Origin: Amycolatopsis deserti
Lineage (GTDB): Bacteria > Actinomycetota > Actinomycetes > Mycobacteriales > Pseudonocardiaceae
Reading direction: 5' to 3'
NCBI RefSeq assembly: GCF_014653945.1
Contig: NZ_BNAU01000001.1
Location: forward strand, 682,001-746,000
Length of the DNA: 64,000 nt
A program made the position numbers and the translations under genes. Every line of letters starts with the position of its first letter. Position 1 is the stretch's first letter. Of this stretch, positions 17,754 through 26,302 are shown one piece after another. The notes beneath the pieces are model-generated. The model was not told where the DNA came from and did no database searches. It saw only the letters and a program-made list of their open reading frames with translations.

Positions 17754-17867
17754 ATGGCCGAATTCTTCGCCACCGTCCTCGCCAAGATCGGCGCGAACCT
17801 CATCGAGTCGCTGATCCTGCGCCTCGCGCAATCCCTGTTCACCCGCGCCTACGCCCCGGCCGTCTGA
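17754..17867 (+). CDS. 37-residue amphipathic microprotein
   Basis: A short frame (MAEFFATVLAKIGANLIESL then ILRLAQSLFTRAYAPAV) with AGGAG at 17743-17747, six bases before the ATG. The sequence predicts one amphipathic or membrane-surface helix. It lies 108 bases after the P-type ATPase, and its last 19 bases overlap the end of the convergent hydrolase gene. The good ribosome site and helical composition support real translation. I do not recognise the family. A regulatory micropeptide for the ATPase is one possibility. Confidence 0.5.
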   Translation: MAEFFATVLAKIGANLIESLILRLAQSLFTRAYAPAV

Positions 17868-18682
17868 CCCGGTAGCCGTCGGAGCCGGCCGAGGAAGGCC
17901 TCCAGCAGTGCCGTGATCGCGGCCGGTTGTTCCAGCGTGCTCGTGTGGCCGCAGCCAGGGAGGAGTCGCAGGTCGGCGGCCGGGATGAGGTCGGCGATGC
18001 GGCGTGCCTCCACCGGGGGAGTCGCTACGTCGTCCGCGCCGGTGACGACCAGGGTGGAGACTGCAATCCGGCCGAGTTCGGTCTCGACGCCGGGCCGGTC
18101 GGCCACCCCGTGCACGGCCCCGCGCAGGCCCGTGCGGTCGAGGCGGACCACACGTCGCTGCCAGGCGCTGAGGACCGGGCGGGCGGCGGGGTTCGCCAGG
18201 AAGGCGGGGCCGAACAGCAAGGGCCGGATCCGGGGCAGGAGCGGGCGCACTCCGATGACCCGCTGGACCCCGGCCATCCGGCGGTAGTCCCGTGCCTTGC
18301 CGGGGTCCTCGGCGCCAGCCGAGGTGCCCAGCAGCGTCAGCGACCGCAGCACCTCACCGTGGCGGGCGGCCAGCCGCTGGCCGACGAAACCGCCCATCGA
18401 CAGGCCCACCCAGTGCGCCGGCGCGAGCCCGAGCGCCTCGATCAGGCCCAGGGCGTCCGCGGTGAGCGTGTCCATGTCGTAGCCGCCGGGCGTGGCCGGG
18501 CTTTCGCCCTGACCGCGCCAATCCAGCGTCACGCACCGGTAGCGCGTGCACAGCGCGGCGATCTGCGGGCCGAACATCCAGCCGCCGAAGAGGAGACCGT
18601 GCCCGAACACCACGACCGGGGCGTCGCGGGGCCCGGTGTCGGTGTAGGCGATCCGGGCACCGTTCACCTCGGTCACGGGCAC
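17849..18682 (-). CDS. alpha/beta hydrolase
   Basis: A 277-residue alpha/beta-hydrolase-fold enzyme. The catalytic triad is visible: nucleophile in VGLSMGGF, acid in VTGADDVATP and histidine in GCGHTSTLEQP. The oxyanion region is VFGHGLLFGGWM. The GTG start (18680-18682) follows the P450 stop by 2 bases, so it is the last gene of the left arm of the lipid cluster. Hydrolysis of an ester, lactone or thioester of the cluster product is plausible; the substrate is unknown. Confidence 0.85.
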   Translation of the reverse strand: MPVTEVNGARIAYTDTGPRDAPVVVFGHGLLFGGWMFGPQIAALCTRYRCVTLDWRGQGESPATPGGYDMDTLTADALGLIEALGLAPAHWVGLSMGGFVGQRLAARHGEVLRSLTLLGTSAGAEDPGKARDYRRMAGVQRVIGVRPLLPRIRPLLFGPAFLANPAARPVLSAWQRRVVRLDRTGLRGAVHGVADRPGVETELGRIAVSTLVVTGADDVATPPVEARRIADLIPAADLRLLPGCGHTSTLEQPAAITALLEAFLGRLRRLPGQTAGA

Positions 18683-18684
18683 GG

Positions 18685-19869
18685 CTACACCGCCAGGGTC
18701 AGCTCGGCGGGACCGCGGACGTTGATGCGCCCGTTCCAGCGCAGCTCCGCCACCTCGGCCGACGGGAACCGCCGGACGAATCGCGTGACCGCCAGCCGCG
18801 CTTCCAGCCGGGCCAGCGCCGCGCCGAGGCAGTGGTGGATGCCGGCCCCGAAGGAGACGTGCCGGTGCGCCTCCGGGCGGTCCAGCCGCAGCACATCGGC
18901 GTCCGGGCCCCAGAACTCCGGATCGCGGTTCGCCGCGGCCAGGCAGGCGACCACGAAGCTGCCGGCCGGGATCCGCTCGCCGCGCACCAGCAGCGGTTCG
19001 ACCGTGATCCGGCGCATCAGGTGCACCGACGTGTCGTACCGGGTCAGCTCCTCCACGGCCGCGGCCGCGGACGACGGGTCCTCCCGCAGCAGGCGGGCCT
19101 GCGACGGGTTCCGGACCAGCGCGAGGATCCCGTTCGCGATCAGGTTCACCGTCGTTTCGTGCCCGGCGATGTAGAGGAACATGACCTGGGCGAGAAGCTC
19201 GTCCTCGGTGAGCACCTCGTCGCCGTCCCGGGCCGCCAGCAGCGCGGTGACCAGATCGTCGCCGGGATGGGTCCGCTTCCAGCCGATCAGCTCCCGGGTC
19301 AGCTCCGTGAGCTCGTCGTTCGCGGCCCGGATTTCGGCCTGCAGTTCCGGGCCGGTGAGCGGTTCGAGCGCCCGCACCAGGATCCCGGTCAGGTCGCGCA
19401 GCCGTGCGTGCTCGACCGGCGGGGTGCCCAGCAGTTCCGAGATCACCGTGAACGGGAGCGGGAACGCCAGCTCGCCCAGCACATCCCCGGTCGCGGCCAC
19501 GCGGTCCAGGGCCGCGTCGACGAGTTCGCCGACGCGGGGCGCCAGTGCCTCGACCGACCCACGCGTGAACACCTGCGACACCAGCCGTCGCAGGCGGGTG
19601 TGCCGGGGCGGGTTCTGGTCCAGCATGGACAGTCCGCGCATCGGCCGGTTGGCCTCGACCGGCACGTCGCCGTCCCGCTTCCACACGGGGATCTCGGTCA
19701 GGTCCCGTTCGTCCACCGAATGCGGTGCACGCTGCAATCGCGCCACGTCGTCGTAGCGCGACAGCAGCCAGAACCCGAGCGGATGGCGGTAGGCGGGTGC
19801 GGTCTCACGCAACCGGGCGTAGTGCGGGTAGGGGTCTTCGGCGAAGCCGGCCGCGAAGAGGTCGAACAC
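18685..19869 (-). CDS. cytochrome P450 (A)
   Basis: A 394-residue bacterial class I P450. The heme loop is FGAGIHHCLG with the axial Cys near residue 347, the I-helix is YIAGHETTVN and the K-helix ExxR lies in EELTRY. No membrane anchor is present. It oxidises a C-H bond or alkene using electrons from a ferredoxin encoded elsewhere. The GTG start is 3 bases after the thioesterase stop, within a minus-strand operon of lipid-tailoring genes, so a fatty acyl or acyl-ACP substrate is likely (inference). Confidence 0.92.
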   Translation of the reverse strand: MFDLFAAGFAEDPYPHYARLRETAPAYRHPLGFWLLSRYDDVARLQRAPHSVDERDLTEIPVWKRDGDVPVEANRPMRGLSMLDQNPPRHTRLRRLVSQVFTRGSVEALAPRVGELVDAALDRVAATGDVLGELAFPLPFTVISELLGTPPVEHARLRDLTGILVRALEPLTGPELQAEIRAANDELTELTRELIGWKRTHPGDDLVTALLAARDGDEVLTEDELLAQVMFLYIAGHETTVNLIANGILALVRNPSQARLLREDPSSAAAAVEELTRYDTSVHLMRRITVEPLLVRGERIPAGSFVVACLAAANRDPEFWGPDADVLRLDRPEAHRHVSFGAGIHHCLGAALARLEARLAVTRFVRRFPSAEVAELRWNGRINVRGPAELTLAV

Positions 19870-19872
19870 GGC

Positions 19873-20307
19873 TCAGCCCGGCAGCTTGACGTTGCGCAGC
19901 GTCACCAGCGCGGTGGCGCACAAGGCTTCTTCGCCAGCGGTCACCGCGAAGACGTCCGCGGCCGCGACCGTCGTGCTGTGGCCCGCTCGCACGACCCGGC
20001 CGCGGGCGACGATCCGGTCGCCCCGCGCGGGCGCCACGATCTTCACCGTGTAATCGACCGTCATGTTCACCCAGCCGGGCGGCAGCAGCGTTCCGGCCGC
20101 GCTGCCGCCGGCGAAATCGGCGAGCGAGCCGAGCACCCCGCCCTGGAAGTAGCCGTTGTGCTCGGTGAGTTCGGCCCGGTACGGCTGCACGATCTCGGCC
20201 ATCCCGGGTTCGAGACGGCCGAAGGTGAAGCCGAGGTGCTTCGCGGCGGGCATCGTCAGCACCGCCGCCGTCACGTGTTCTGCATAATCCGGGTTCGCCG
20301 CCGTCAT
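19873..20307 (-). CDS. PaaI-like hot-dog thioesterase (A)
   Basis: A 144-residue single hot-dog domain of the 4HBT/PaaI group, with the active-site region TEHNGYFQGGVLGSLADFAG and a C-terminal strand LCATALVTLRNVKL. Such enzymes hydrolyse acyl-CoA or acyl-ACP thioesters as dimers or tetramers. Its ATG overlaps the FAAL (A) stop by four bases, tying it to acyl activation. It is one of three hot-dog thioesterases in the lipid cluster. Confidence 0.87.
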   Translation of the reverse strand: MTAANPDYAEHVTAAVLTMPAAKHLGFTFGRLEPGMAEIVQPYRAELTEHNGYFQGGVLGSLADFAGGSAAGTLLPPGWVNMTVDYTVKIVAPARGDRIVARGRVVRAGHSTTVAAADVFAVTAGEEALCATALVTLRNVKLPG

Positions 20308-21881
20308 CGTCCGTTCCCTTCGAATCCGCCCGCCAGGTAGCGGGTCCGCGCCGCCGACCGCATGATCTTGCCGCTGCTGGTCTTGGCCAGCTGCCCGTGC
20401 GCGGTCAGCACCAGATCGCCGATCGTGAGCCCGTGCTCGGCCAGCACGGCCGCGCGGACGGCCTGGGTGATCTCGACCGGATCGGCGTCGTGGCGGTGGT
20501 CCCGCTGGATCTCCTGGACCACCACCAGCCGTTCACCGTCGGCGCCCGGCACGCCGAACGCAGCCGACCCGCCTGCCCGCAGCGCCGGGTGCGCGTTCAT
20601 CGCCGTTTGCTCGATGTCCTGCGGGTAGTGGTTGCGGCCGCGGATGATCAGCAGGTCCTTGATGCGGCCGAGCACGTACAGTTCGCCGTCGTCGATCACG
20701 CCGAGGTCGCCGGTGCGCAGGTAGGTGCGCCCGTCGACGACGGGGAACGTCTCGGCCGTCGACTCCGGCCGTTTCCAGTAGCCCTGGGTGACGTGTGGGC
20801 CGCTCACCCAGATCTCCCCGACACCGTCGCGCGGGTCCGCGATCCGCACGTCCTCGCCCGGCAGCGCGGTGCCGGAGCCGGCGACCAGGGTGCCGTCCGG
20901 GCGGTGCGTGAACCGCGGGCCGCGGCCCTTGCGGCTGCCGGTGACGATCAGCGTCGCCTCGGCCAGCCCGTAGCACGGGTACAGGGCTCGCTCGTCGAAC
21001 CCGTACGGCGCGAACGTCCGGGCGAACTCGCGCAAGGTCGCCGGGCGGATGGGTTCGGCGCCGTTGAACGCGACCTGCCAGCAGCTGAGGTCGAGATCCC
21101 CGGCGTCGCCGCGGCGGGCCCGGGCCACGCAGGCGTCGAAGGCGAAATTGGGGCCGCCGCTGGTGTGCGCGCGGTAGCGGGAGATCGCCGACAGCCACAG
21201 CAGCGGGCGGCGGATGAACGCGGCCGGGGACATCAGGATGCTCCGCGCGCCCACGTACAGCGGCTGCAGCACGTTGCCGATCAGCCCCTGGTCGTGGAAG
21301 AACGGCGCCCAGCCGACCACAGTGGACTCCGCGTCGTGGCCGAAGGCGTCGCGGATCATCTCCTGGTTCGCCTCCAGGTTCCCGTGGGTGACCATCACGC
21401 CCTTCGGTGTCGAGGTGGAGCCCGACGTGTACTGCAGGAACGCCAGCGAGTCCGGTTCGGCGGGCGGCGGCGTGAAGCCGTGGTCCGGCACGGCGTCCAC
21501 GGCGATCGACGGGAGTCCGGGCAGCGACGCGGGCGCGCCGGAGAGGGTGAGCACGACCGCCGGTTCACAGTCGCTGACGATCGCGCGGGTGGCTTCGGGC
21601 ACGTGGGTGCGCCGCGGCGGGTTCACCGGCACCGCCACGACCTGGGCGTAGAGGCAGCCGAAGAACGCCACGATGAAGTCGAGGCACTGCGGGAACACCA
21701 GGAGCGCGCGGTCGCCGGGCGCGCACCGCAGGCTCAGTTCGTGCGCCACGGCCAGCGCGCGCGTGTGCAGCTCGCCGAAGGTGAGGCTCGCGGACTCGGC
21801 GCCGTCCTCGTCGAGGAAGACGTAGGCGGTCACGTCCGGGGTGTGCTCGGCGCGGGAGGTCAGGACATCGGGCAGCAGCAT
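20304..21881 (-). CDS. fatty acyl-AMP ligase, FAAL (A)
   Basis: A 525-residue adenylate-forming enzyme of the FAAL/FadD32 type. The P-loop is LQYTSGSTSTPKGVM; FAAL hallmarks are GWAPFFHDQGLIGNV, NFAFDACV, FNGAEPIRPATL and YGLAEATL. The C-terminal domain has YLRTGDLGVIDDGELYVLGR, GRNHYPQDIE and the end motif TSSGKIMRSAARTRY. FAALs convert free fatty acids to acyl-adenylates and transfer them to an ACP, not to CoA. The free ACP at 24647-24904 in the same operon is the obvious acceptor. Start ATG at 21879-21881, two bases after the thioesterase stop at 21884. Confidence 0.92.
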   Translation of the reverse strand: MLLPDVLTSRAEHTPDVTAYVFLDEDGAESASLTFGELHTRALAVAHELSLRCAPGDRALLVFPQCLDFIVAFFGCLYAQVVAVPVNPPRRTHVPEATRAIVSDCEPAVVLTLSGAPASLPGLPSIAVDAVPDHGFTPPPAEPDSLAFLQYTSGSTSTPKGVMVTHGNLEANQEMIRDAFGHDAESTVVGWAPFFHDQGLIGNVLQPLYVGARSILMSPAAFIRRPLLWLSAISRYRAHTSGGPNFAFDACVARARRGDAGDLDLSCWQVAFNGAEPIRPATLREFARTFAPYGFDERALYPCYGLAEATLIVTGSRKGRGPRFTHRPDGTLVAGSGTALPGEDVRIADPRDGVGEIWVSGPHVTQGYWKRPESTAETFPVVDGRTYLRTGDLGVIDDGELYVLGRIKDLLIIRGRNHYPQDIEQTAMNAHPALRAGGSAAFGVPGADGERLVVVQEIQRDHRHDADPVEITQAVRAAVLAEHGLTIGDLVLTAHGQLAKTSSGKIMRSAARTRYLAGGFEGNGR

Positions 21882-21883
21882 GG

Positions 21884-22588
21884 TCACTCCAGAGCCCGGG
21901 TCATGGCCGCGGCGAGGGCCGCCCGGTGGCGGTGGTGGAAGAAGTGGTCGCCGGGGAAGGCGCGGAGGGCGAACGCGGCGGCCGTGTGCTGCCGCCACGC
22001 CTCGGCCTCGGCGGCGCTGACGATGGGATCGTGCAGGCCGTGGAAGACCGTGAGAGGGCAGGGCAGCGGTGGCCCGGGGACGTGCCGGTGGTCTTCCGAC
22101 AGCCGCAGGTCGGCGCGGATGAGCGGGAGCGCGTAGCGGCGGAAGACGGGGCTGCGGCCGGGCCCGGCGCCGACGGCTTCGAGCTCGTCGGCGAACCGGT
22201 CGTCGGGCAGCTCGTGGATCGGCGGGCGTGTAGCGGCCAGGTGCGGGGCGCGGCGCCCGGAGACGAACAGGTGCACGGGCGGGACGCCGTGCCCGGTGAG
22301 CGCCCTGGCCAGCTCGAACGCGAGCAGGGCGCCCATGCTGTGCCCGTAGAGCGCGACGGGCGGACCCCCGAGGTGCGGCAGCAATGTCGAGACCGCCTCC
22401 GGCACGTCCCGGAAGGCCGGACGGCCGGCGAGATCCTCGCGGCCGGGCAGCTGGACCCGCACCAGGGCGATCCCGGGCGGGAACAAGCCGGTCCAGCGGG
22501 CGAACGAGCTGGCCCCGCCGCCGGCGTGCGGCAGACAGACCAGCCGGAGTGTCCCCGCGGTGAGCTCGGTGCGCAGGAGTGCGGTCAT
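21884..22588 (-). CDS. type II thioesterase
   Basis: A 234-residue alpha/beta-hydrolase thioesterase of the kind that edits PKS/NRPS carriers. Motifs: LVCLPHAGGGASSFARW at the N-terminus, nucleophile in ALYGHSMGALLAFELAR, the acid in VFHGLHDPIVS and the catalytic His in FPGDHFFHH. The ATG overlaps the P450 (B) stop by four bases. It probably removes misloaded acyl groups from the free ACPs or the Pfa ACPs, or releases the product. Confidence 0.9.
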   Translation of the reverse strand: MTALLRTELTAGTLRLVCLPHAGGGASSFARWTGLFPPGIALVRVQLPGREDLAGRPAFRDVPEAVSTLLPHLGGPPVALYGHSMGALLAFELARALTGHGVPPVHLFVSGRRAPHLAATRPPIHELPDDRFADELEAVGAGPGRSPVFRRYALPLIRADLRLSEDHRHVPGPPLPCPLTVFHGLHDPIVSAAEAEAWRQHTAAAFALRAFPGDHFFHHRHRAALAAAMTRALE

Positions 22589-23805
22589 CGCGTGCCCCGC
22601 ACGGTCACCGGCAGCGCCTTCAGGCCGCGCACGATGAAACTGTGGTCCTGCCACTCCGGCTCGCCGGCCAGGTCGAGGTCCAGCCGGGACAGGGCCTCGA
22701 ACACCACCTCGGCCTGCAGCTGGGCCAGCTGGCCGCCGAGACAACCGTGCATGCCGTGCCCGAACGCCAGGTGCCCGCCGGTGCCTCGGGTGATGTCGAA
22801 GGCGTCCGGGCGGGCGAAGACCGCCGGGTCCCGGTTGGCCGCCCCGAGGCACAGCAGCACCTGGTCACCCTCGGCGATCCGGTGCCCGTCCAGTTCCACG
22901 TCGCGGGTCGCGACGCGTTTGGTCAGCTGGAGCGGGCTGTCGTAGCGCAGCGCCTCGGCGACCGCGCCGGGCACCAGGTCCGGCCGCCCGGCCAGCGCCG
23001 CCGCCTGCTCCGGGTGCCGCAGCAGCGCGAGCAGACCGTTGCCGATCAGGGACTTCGTGGTCTCGTTGCCGGCGACGAAGCACATGATGCACAGGAACAC
23101 CAGCTCCTCTTCGCCGAGCCGGTCGCCGCCCGCGGTGCGCGCGGCCAGCAGGGCGCTGACCAGGTCGTCGCCGGGGCGCCGCGCGCGGTCCCGCACCACC
23201 TCGGTCAGCGCCGCGACGAACGTCTCCACCACCTCTCCGACGCGGCCGAAGTCGTCCGCCGTCATCAGGCCGGGCTCCAGCAGGAACCGGATGTCGTGCG
23301 TCCAGGCCGCCACGTGCGCGCGCAGCTGAGCGGGCAACCCCATCCACTCGGCGAGCACGGCCACCGGCAGCGGCGCGGCCAGCCCGGTGATCGCGTCCGT
23401 CCCGCCGTCCGCGCGGGCGCGGCTCACCAGCTCGTCCGCGATCCGGTGGACCAGCGGCCGCAGCCGGGTGACCGCCTCGGCGGTGAACACCCGGTTGACC
23501 AGCCCGCGCAGCCTGGCGTGGTCCGGGTTGTCGGTGAACACCAGGGACGCGCGGCCGAGCCGCTCGATCCGGCCGACCGCTGATCCGGTGAGCCGTCCGG
23601 CGTGCTTGGCGACCAGCCGCGGGATCAGCCCGGCGCTGAACGTGCGGTCCCGCAGCACGGCCCGGACGTCGGCGTGCCGGGTGAGCACCCACATGCCGAG
23701 GGTGCGGTGCACCGGTTCGGTCTCCCGCAGCTGCCGGTACAGCGGGTACGGGTCGCGGCGGAACCCGGCGTCGAACGGGTTGAACCGCACCTTGGCCGCG
23801 GTCAC
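22585..23805 (-). CDS. cytochrome P450 (B)
   Basis: A 406-residue soluble P450: I-helix FVAGNETTKS, ExxR in EALRY, heme loop FGHGMHGCLGG. The I-helix carries Asn where most have His (AGNETT), which may alter substrate handling. The GTG start overlaps the methyltransferase stop (GTGA). Position between the methyltransferase and the type II thioesterase points to a lipid substrate. Confidence 0.92.
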   Translation of the reverse strand: MTAAKVRFNPFDAGFRRDPYPLYRQLRETEPVHRTLGMWVLTRHADVRAVLRDRTFSAGLIPRLVAKHAGRLTGSAVGRIERLGRASLVFTDNPDHARLRGLVNRVFTAEAVTRLRPLVHRIADELVSRARADGGTDAITGLAAPLPVAVLAEWMGLPAQLRAHVAAWTHDIRFLLEPGLMTADDFGRVGEVVETFVAALTEVVRDRARRPGDDLVSALLAARTAGGDRLGEEELVFLCIMCFVAGNETTKSLIGNGLLALLRHPEQAAALAGRPDLVPGAVAEALRYDSPLQLTKRVATRDVELDGHRIAEGDQVLLCLGAANRDPAVFARPDAFDITRGTGGHLAFGHGMHGCLGGQLAQLQAEVVFEALSRLDLDLAGEPEWQDHSFIVRGLKALPVTVRGTR

Positions 23806-24644
23806 CGGAAGAACCCGTTCCGGTAGGGCCGCAGCACGATCCGCAGCAGGCCGATCTTGCCCATGCGGAATCCCAGCGCGGACAGCTTCAGGTAACGCTC
23901 GTAGCGGGCCACCACCTCCGGGCCGGCCACCTCGACCGCCTCGGCGCGGCGGGCACGCAACCGGCGGGCCCACTGCTCGCACGTCCAGGCGTACTCCAGG
24001 CGTCCGTTGTGGACGGACTGGACCTCGAAGACCCCCTCGGCGGCGGCGGTGATCTCGGCGAGCGTCGGCAGGTCCGCGTCCGGGAAGATCTCCTGCCGCA
24101 TGAACTCGCTGGCGTCGGCGGCGGACATGTTGGCGTAGGCGATCGTCTGCAGGGACAGCACGCCCTCCTCCCGGAGCCAGGAGCGGCAGCGGGTGAAGAA
24201 GTCCCGGTACACGGCCACCTTGTCGTCGCCGGGCGCGGCGAAGTGCTCGAACGCGCCGATCGAGACGATCCCGTCGTAGGCCGCGGCCGGTTCGTGGTGC
24301 AGCCAGTGCTCGGTCCGCACCGACACCCCCGGGTACCCGCGCGAGGCGATGTAGGCCGCCTGCCGCGGGCTCAGCGTCAGCCCGACCGCCCGCGCGCCCC
24401 GCCCGGACAGCCGCTGCAGCACCGAACCCCATCCGCAGCCGACGTCCAGGACGTGCCGGGCGTCGCCGATCGCGTCCAGGTGGAACCGCAGCTTGCGGTC
24501 CTGCGCCGCGTCCAGGGTGTCGTCCGGGCCGTCCGGCATCGCGCACGAGTAGGTCATCGAGCGGTCCAGCCACAGCGCGTAGAAGTCGTCGCCGACGTCG
24601 TAGTGGTGCCGGACGGCGGCCGCGGCTTCGGCCGGGGTGACCAT
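23802..24644 (-). CDS. cyclopropane-fatty-acid-synthase-type methyltransferase (A)
   Basis: A 280-residue SAM-dependent enzyme close in length to mycobacterial CmaA/MmaA proteins. It shows HHYDVGDDFYALWLD, SMTYSCAMP with the conserved Cys, SAM loop VLDVGCGWGS, IGAFEHFAAP with the conserved Glu-His and EYAWTCEQWA near the C-terminus. In known relatives these residues bind bicarbonate and position the alkene. The reaction is methylene or methyl transfer to an acyl double bond. It lies 2 bases after the ACP gene and in the same operon as a membrane desaturase that could supply the double bond. Confidence 0.9.
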   Translation of the reverse strand: MVTPAEAAAAVRHHYDVGDDFYALWLDRSMTYSCAMPDGPDDTLDAAQDRKLRFHLDAIGDARHVLDVGCGWGSVLQRLSGRGARAVGLTLSPRQAAYIASRGYPGVSVRTEHWLHHEPAAAYDGIVSIGAFEHFAAPGDDKVAVYRDFFTRCRSWLREEGVLSLQTIAYANMSAADASEFMRQEIFPDADLPTLAEITAAAEGVFEVQSVHNGRLEYAWTCEQWARRLRARRAEAVEVAGPEVVARYERYLKLSALGFRMGKIGLLRIVLRPYRNGFFR

Positions 24645-24646
24645 GG

Positions 24647-24904
24647 CTAGGCCACGCTCCGCTCGGCGTGCGTGTGCAGGTACTCGGCGACGGCGTCCAG
24701 GGTGGGGTCGGCGAACAGCGCCTCCGGCGGCAGTTCGACGCCGTAGCGCTCCTCGACCTCCATCAGCAGCGACACGGCCAGCGCCGAGTCCACGCCGAGC
24801 CGGTCGAAGTCGGCGTGCGGGTCCACGGCTTCGGCCGGGACCTGCAGCAGATCCGCCAGGTACTCCTGGCACCACGTGACGATCGCGTCCTTGCTGGTGT
24901 CCAT
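24647..24904 (-). CDS. free-standing acyl carrier protein (A)
   Basis: An 85-residue ACP. The phosphopantetheine Ser lies in FDRLGVDSALAVSLLMEVE, followed by an acidic helix and the family's closing helix LDAVAEYLHTHA. The start ATG (24902-24904) is 11 bases after the desaturase stop. With the FAAL (A) downstream in the operon it forms a typical FAAL/ACP loading pair, so the methyltransferase, desaturase or P450s may act on acyl groups attached to it. Confidence 0.9.
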   Translation of the reverse strand: MDTSKDAIVTWCQEYLADLLQVPAEAVDPHADFDRLGVDSALAVSLLMEVEERYGVELPPEALFADPTLDAVAEYLHTHAERSVA

Positions 24905-24915
24905 GTCTTCGTTCC

Positions 24916-25857
24916 TCACGCGGGGTCGGGGGAGACGCGCTTGGCGGCGCGCCGTTCGTCGGAGGGCAGCTTCAAGTCCCACGCCAGGCCGCACGCGGCC
25001 AGCGCCCGGATCACCCAGAAGCCGGGGTCGAGGCGGTACCAGTCGAGGCCGAACGAGGGCGATTCGGGGAAGGCGTGGTGGTTGTTGTGCCAGGACTCGC
25101 CGAGCGTGACCAGGGCGAAGACGCCGCCGTTGCGGCTGTTCTCGCGGGAGGCGTAGGGCTTCGTGCCGAACATGTGCAGGAACGAGTTGATGGCCCACAC
25201 GATGTGCTCGAGCAGGAAGATCCGCACCAGCCCGCCCCACAGCAGCCCGCTGACGGCGCCGGACCAGCTCAGCGACACCAGGCCGCCGGCCAGCGCGGGG
25301 ATCGCCAGGCCGAGTACCACCCAGTGGTAGTAGTAGCGGGCCACCCGGACCAGGGCCCGGTCGCGCAGCAGGTCCGGCGCGTAGTGGACGATGTTGGGGT
25401 ATTCGTGGCGGCGCATCCAGAGGAAGTGCGAGTGCGCCAGCCCGCGCAGCCGGCCGCGCCAGCCGCCGCCGGACAGGTTCGGCGAATGCGGGTCGCCCTC
25501 GCGGTCGCTGCACTCGTGGTGCCTGCGGTGCAGCGCCACCCACGACACCAGCCCGCCCTGCCCGGCCATCGAGCCGAGGACCGCGAGCACGACCGCGACC
25601 GGCTGGGCCGCCTTGAACGTGCGGTGGGTGAAGAGCCGGTGGTAGCCGACGGTGACGCCGAGCCCGGTCAGCAGCCACAGCGACAGCAGCAGCACTCCTT
25701 CGGTGACCCCGAAGGGGTGCACTGCCAGGAACGCGAACGCCGCGGCGGTGCCGATGATCGGCAGGACGTCGAACAGCAGGAAGTGGCGGCGCTGCAGGCG
25801 GTGCAGGTAGGGGCTGCTGATCACCTTGCGGCGCGGGGGCGGAACGGTTCCGGTCAT
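24916..25857 (-). CDS. membrane fatty acid desaturase (acyl-CoA Delta9 type)
   Basis: A 313-residue integral membrane diiron desaturase. The three histidine boxes are GYHRLFTHRTF (HxxxxH), ALHRRHHECSD (HxxHH) and SWHNNHHAFPES (HxxHH), with paired membrane helices around residues 30-80 and 185-225. Soluble or membrane relatives insert a cis double bond into stearoyl-CoA or acyl-ACP. Beside an ACP and FAAL it may be ACP-dependent, as JamB-type desaturases are. It needs an external electron donor, not seen here. Confidence 0.92.
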   Translation of the reverse strand: MTGTVPPPRRKVISSPYLHRLQRRHFLLFDVLPIIGTAAAFAFLAVHPFGVTEGVLLLSLWLLTGLGVTVGYHRLFTHRTFKAAQPVAVVLAVLGSMAGQGGLVSWVALHRRHHECSDREGDPHSPNLSGGGWRGRLRGLAHSHFLWMRRHEYPNIVHYAPDLLRDRALVRVARYYYHWVVLGLAIPALAGGLVSLSWSGAVSGLLWGGLVRIFLLEHIVWAINSFLHMFGTKPYASRENSRNGGVFALVTLGESWHNNHHAFPESPSFGLDWYRLDPGFWVIRALAACGLAWDLKLPSDERRAAKRVSPDPA

Positions 25858-25858
25858 C

Positions 25859-26302
25859 TCAGGCGCCTCCGAACGGCTGGACCAGGCAGGTGCACGTGCC
25901 GTGCGCGACGAGCTTGCCCGCCGCGCTGTGGATCTCGGCCTGCGCGGTGGCGGTCCGCCGTCCGACGTGGACGGTCGTGGCGGTGCACCGCAGCTCCGGG
26001 TCGTCCAGGGCCACGCCGCGGATGAAGTTGACCTTCAGCTCGAGCGTCGTGTAGCCGGTGTGGTCGGGCAGCCGCGTGAAGATCGCGCTGCCCATCGCGG
26101 TGTCCATCAGGGTGGACAGCACCCCGCCGTGGACGGTGAGCATCGCGTTGGCCTGGGCCTGGTTCGGCTTGAGGGTGTAGACGGCCCGGCCGTCGCCGAG
26201 GTCGGCGCACTGCACGCCGAGCGAGTGGCCGACGCCGATGCCTTCGGTCAGTCCTTTCGTCAGCAGGGCCTGCAGCTCGCTGATCCGCTGGGACACGGTC
26301 AC
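25859..26302 (-). CDS. PaaI-like hot-dog thioesterase (B)
   Basis: A 147-residue PaaI-type hot-dog protein: AMLTVHGGVLSTLMDTAMGSAIF holds the active-site Asp/helix region and is followed by YTTLELKVNFIRGV. The ATG overlaps P450 (C) by four bases, and its stop precedes the desaturase ATG by one base in a run of coupled genes. It probably hydrolyses an acyl-ACP or acyl-CoA intermediate. Confidence 0.87.
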   Translation of the reverse strand: MTVSQRISELQALLTKGLTEGIGVGHSLGVQCADLGDGRAVYTLKPNQAQANAMLTVHGGVLSTLMDTAMGSAIFTRLPDHTGYTTLELKVNFIRGVALDDPELRCTATTVHVGRRTATAQAEIHSAAGKLVAHGTCTCLVQPFGGA

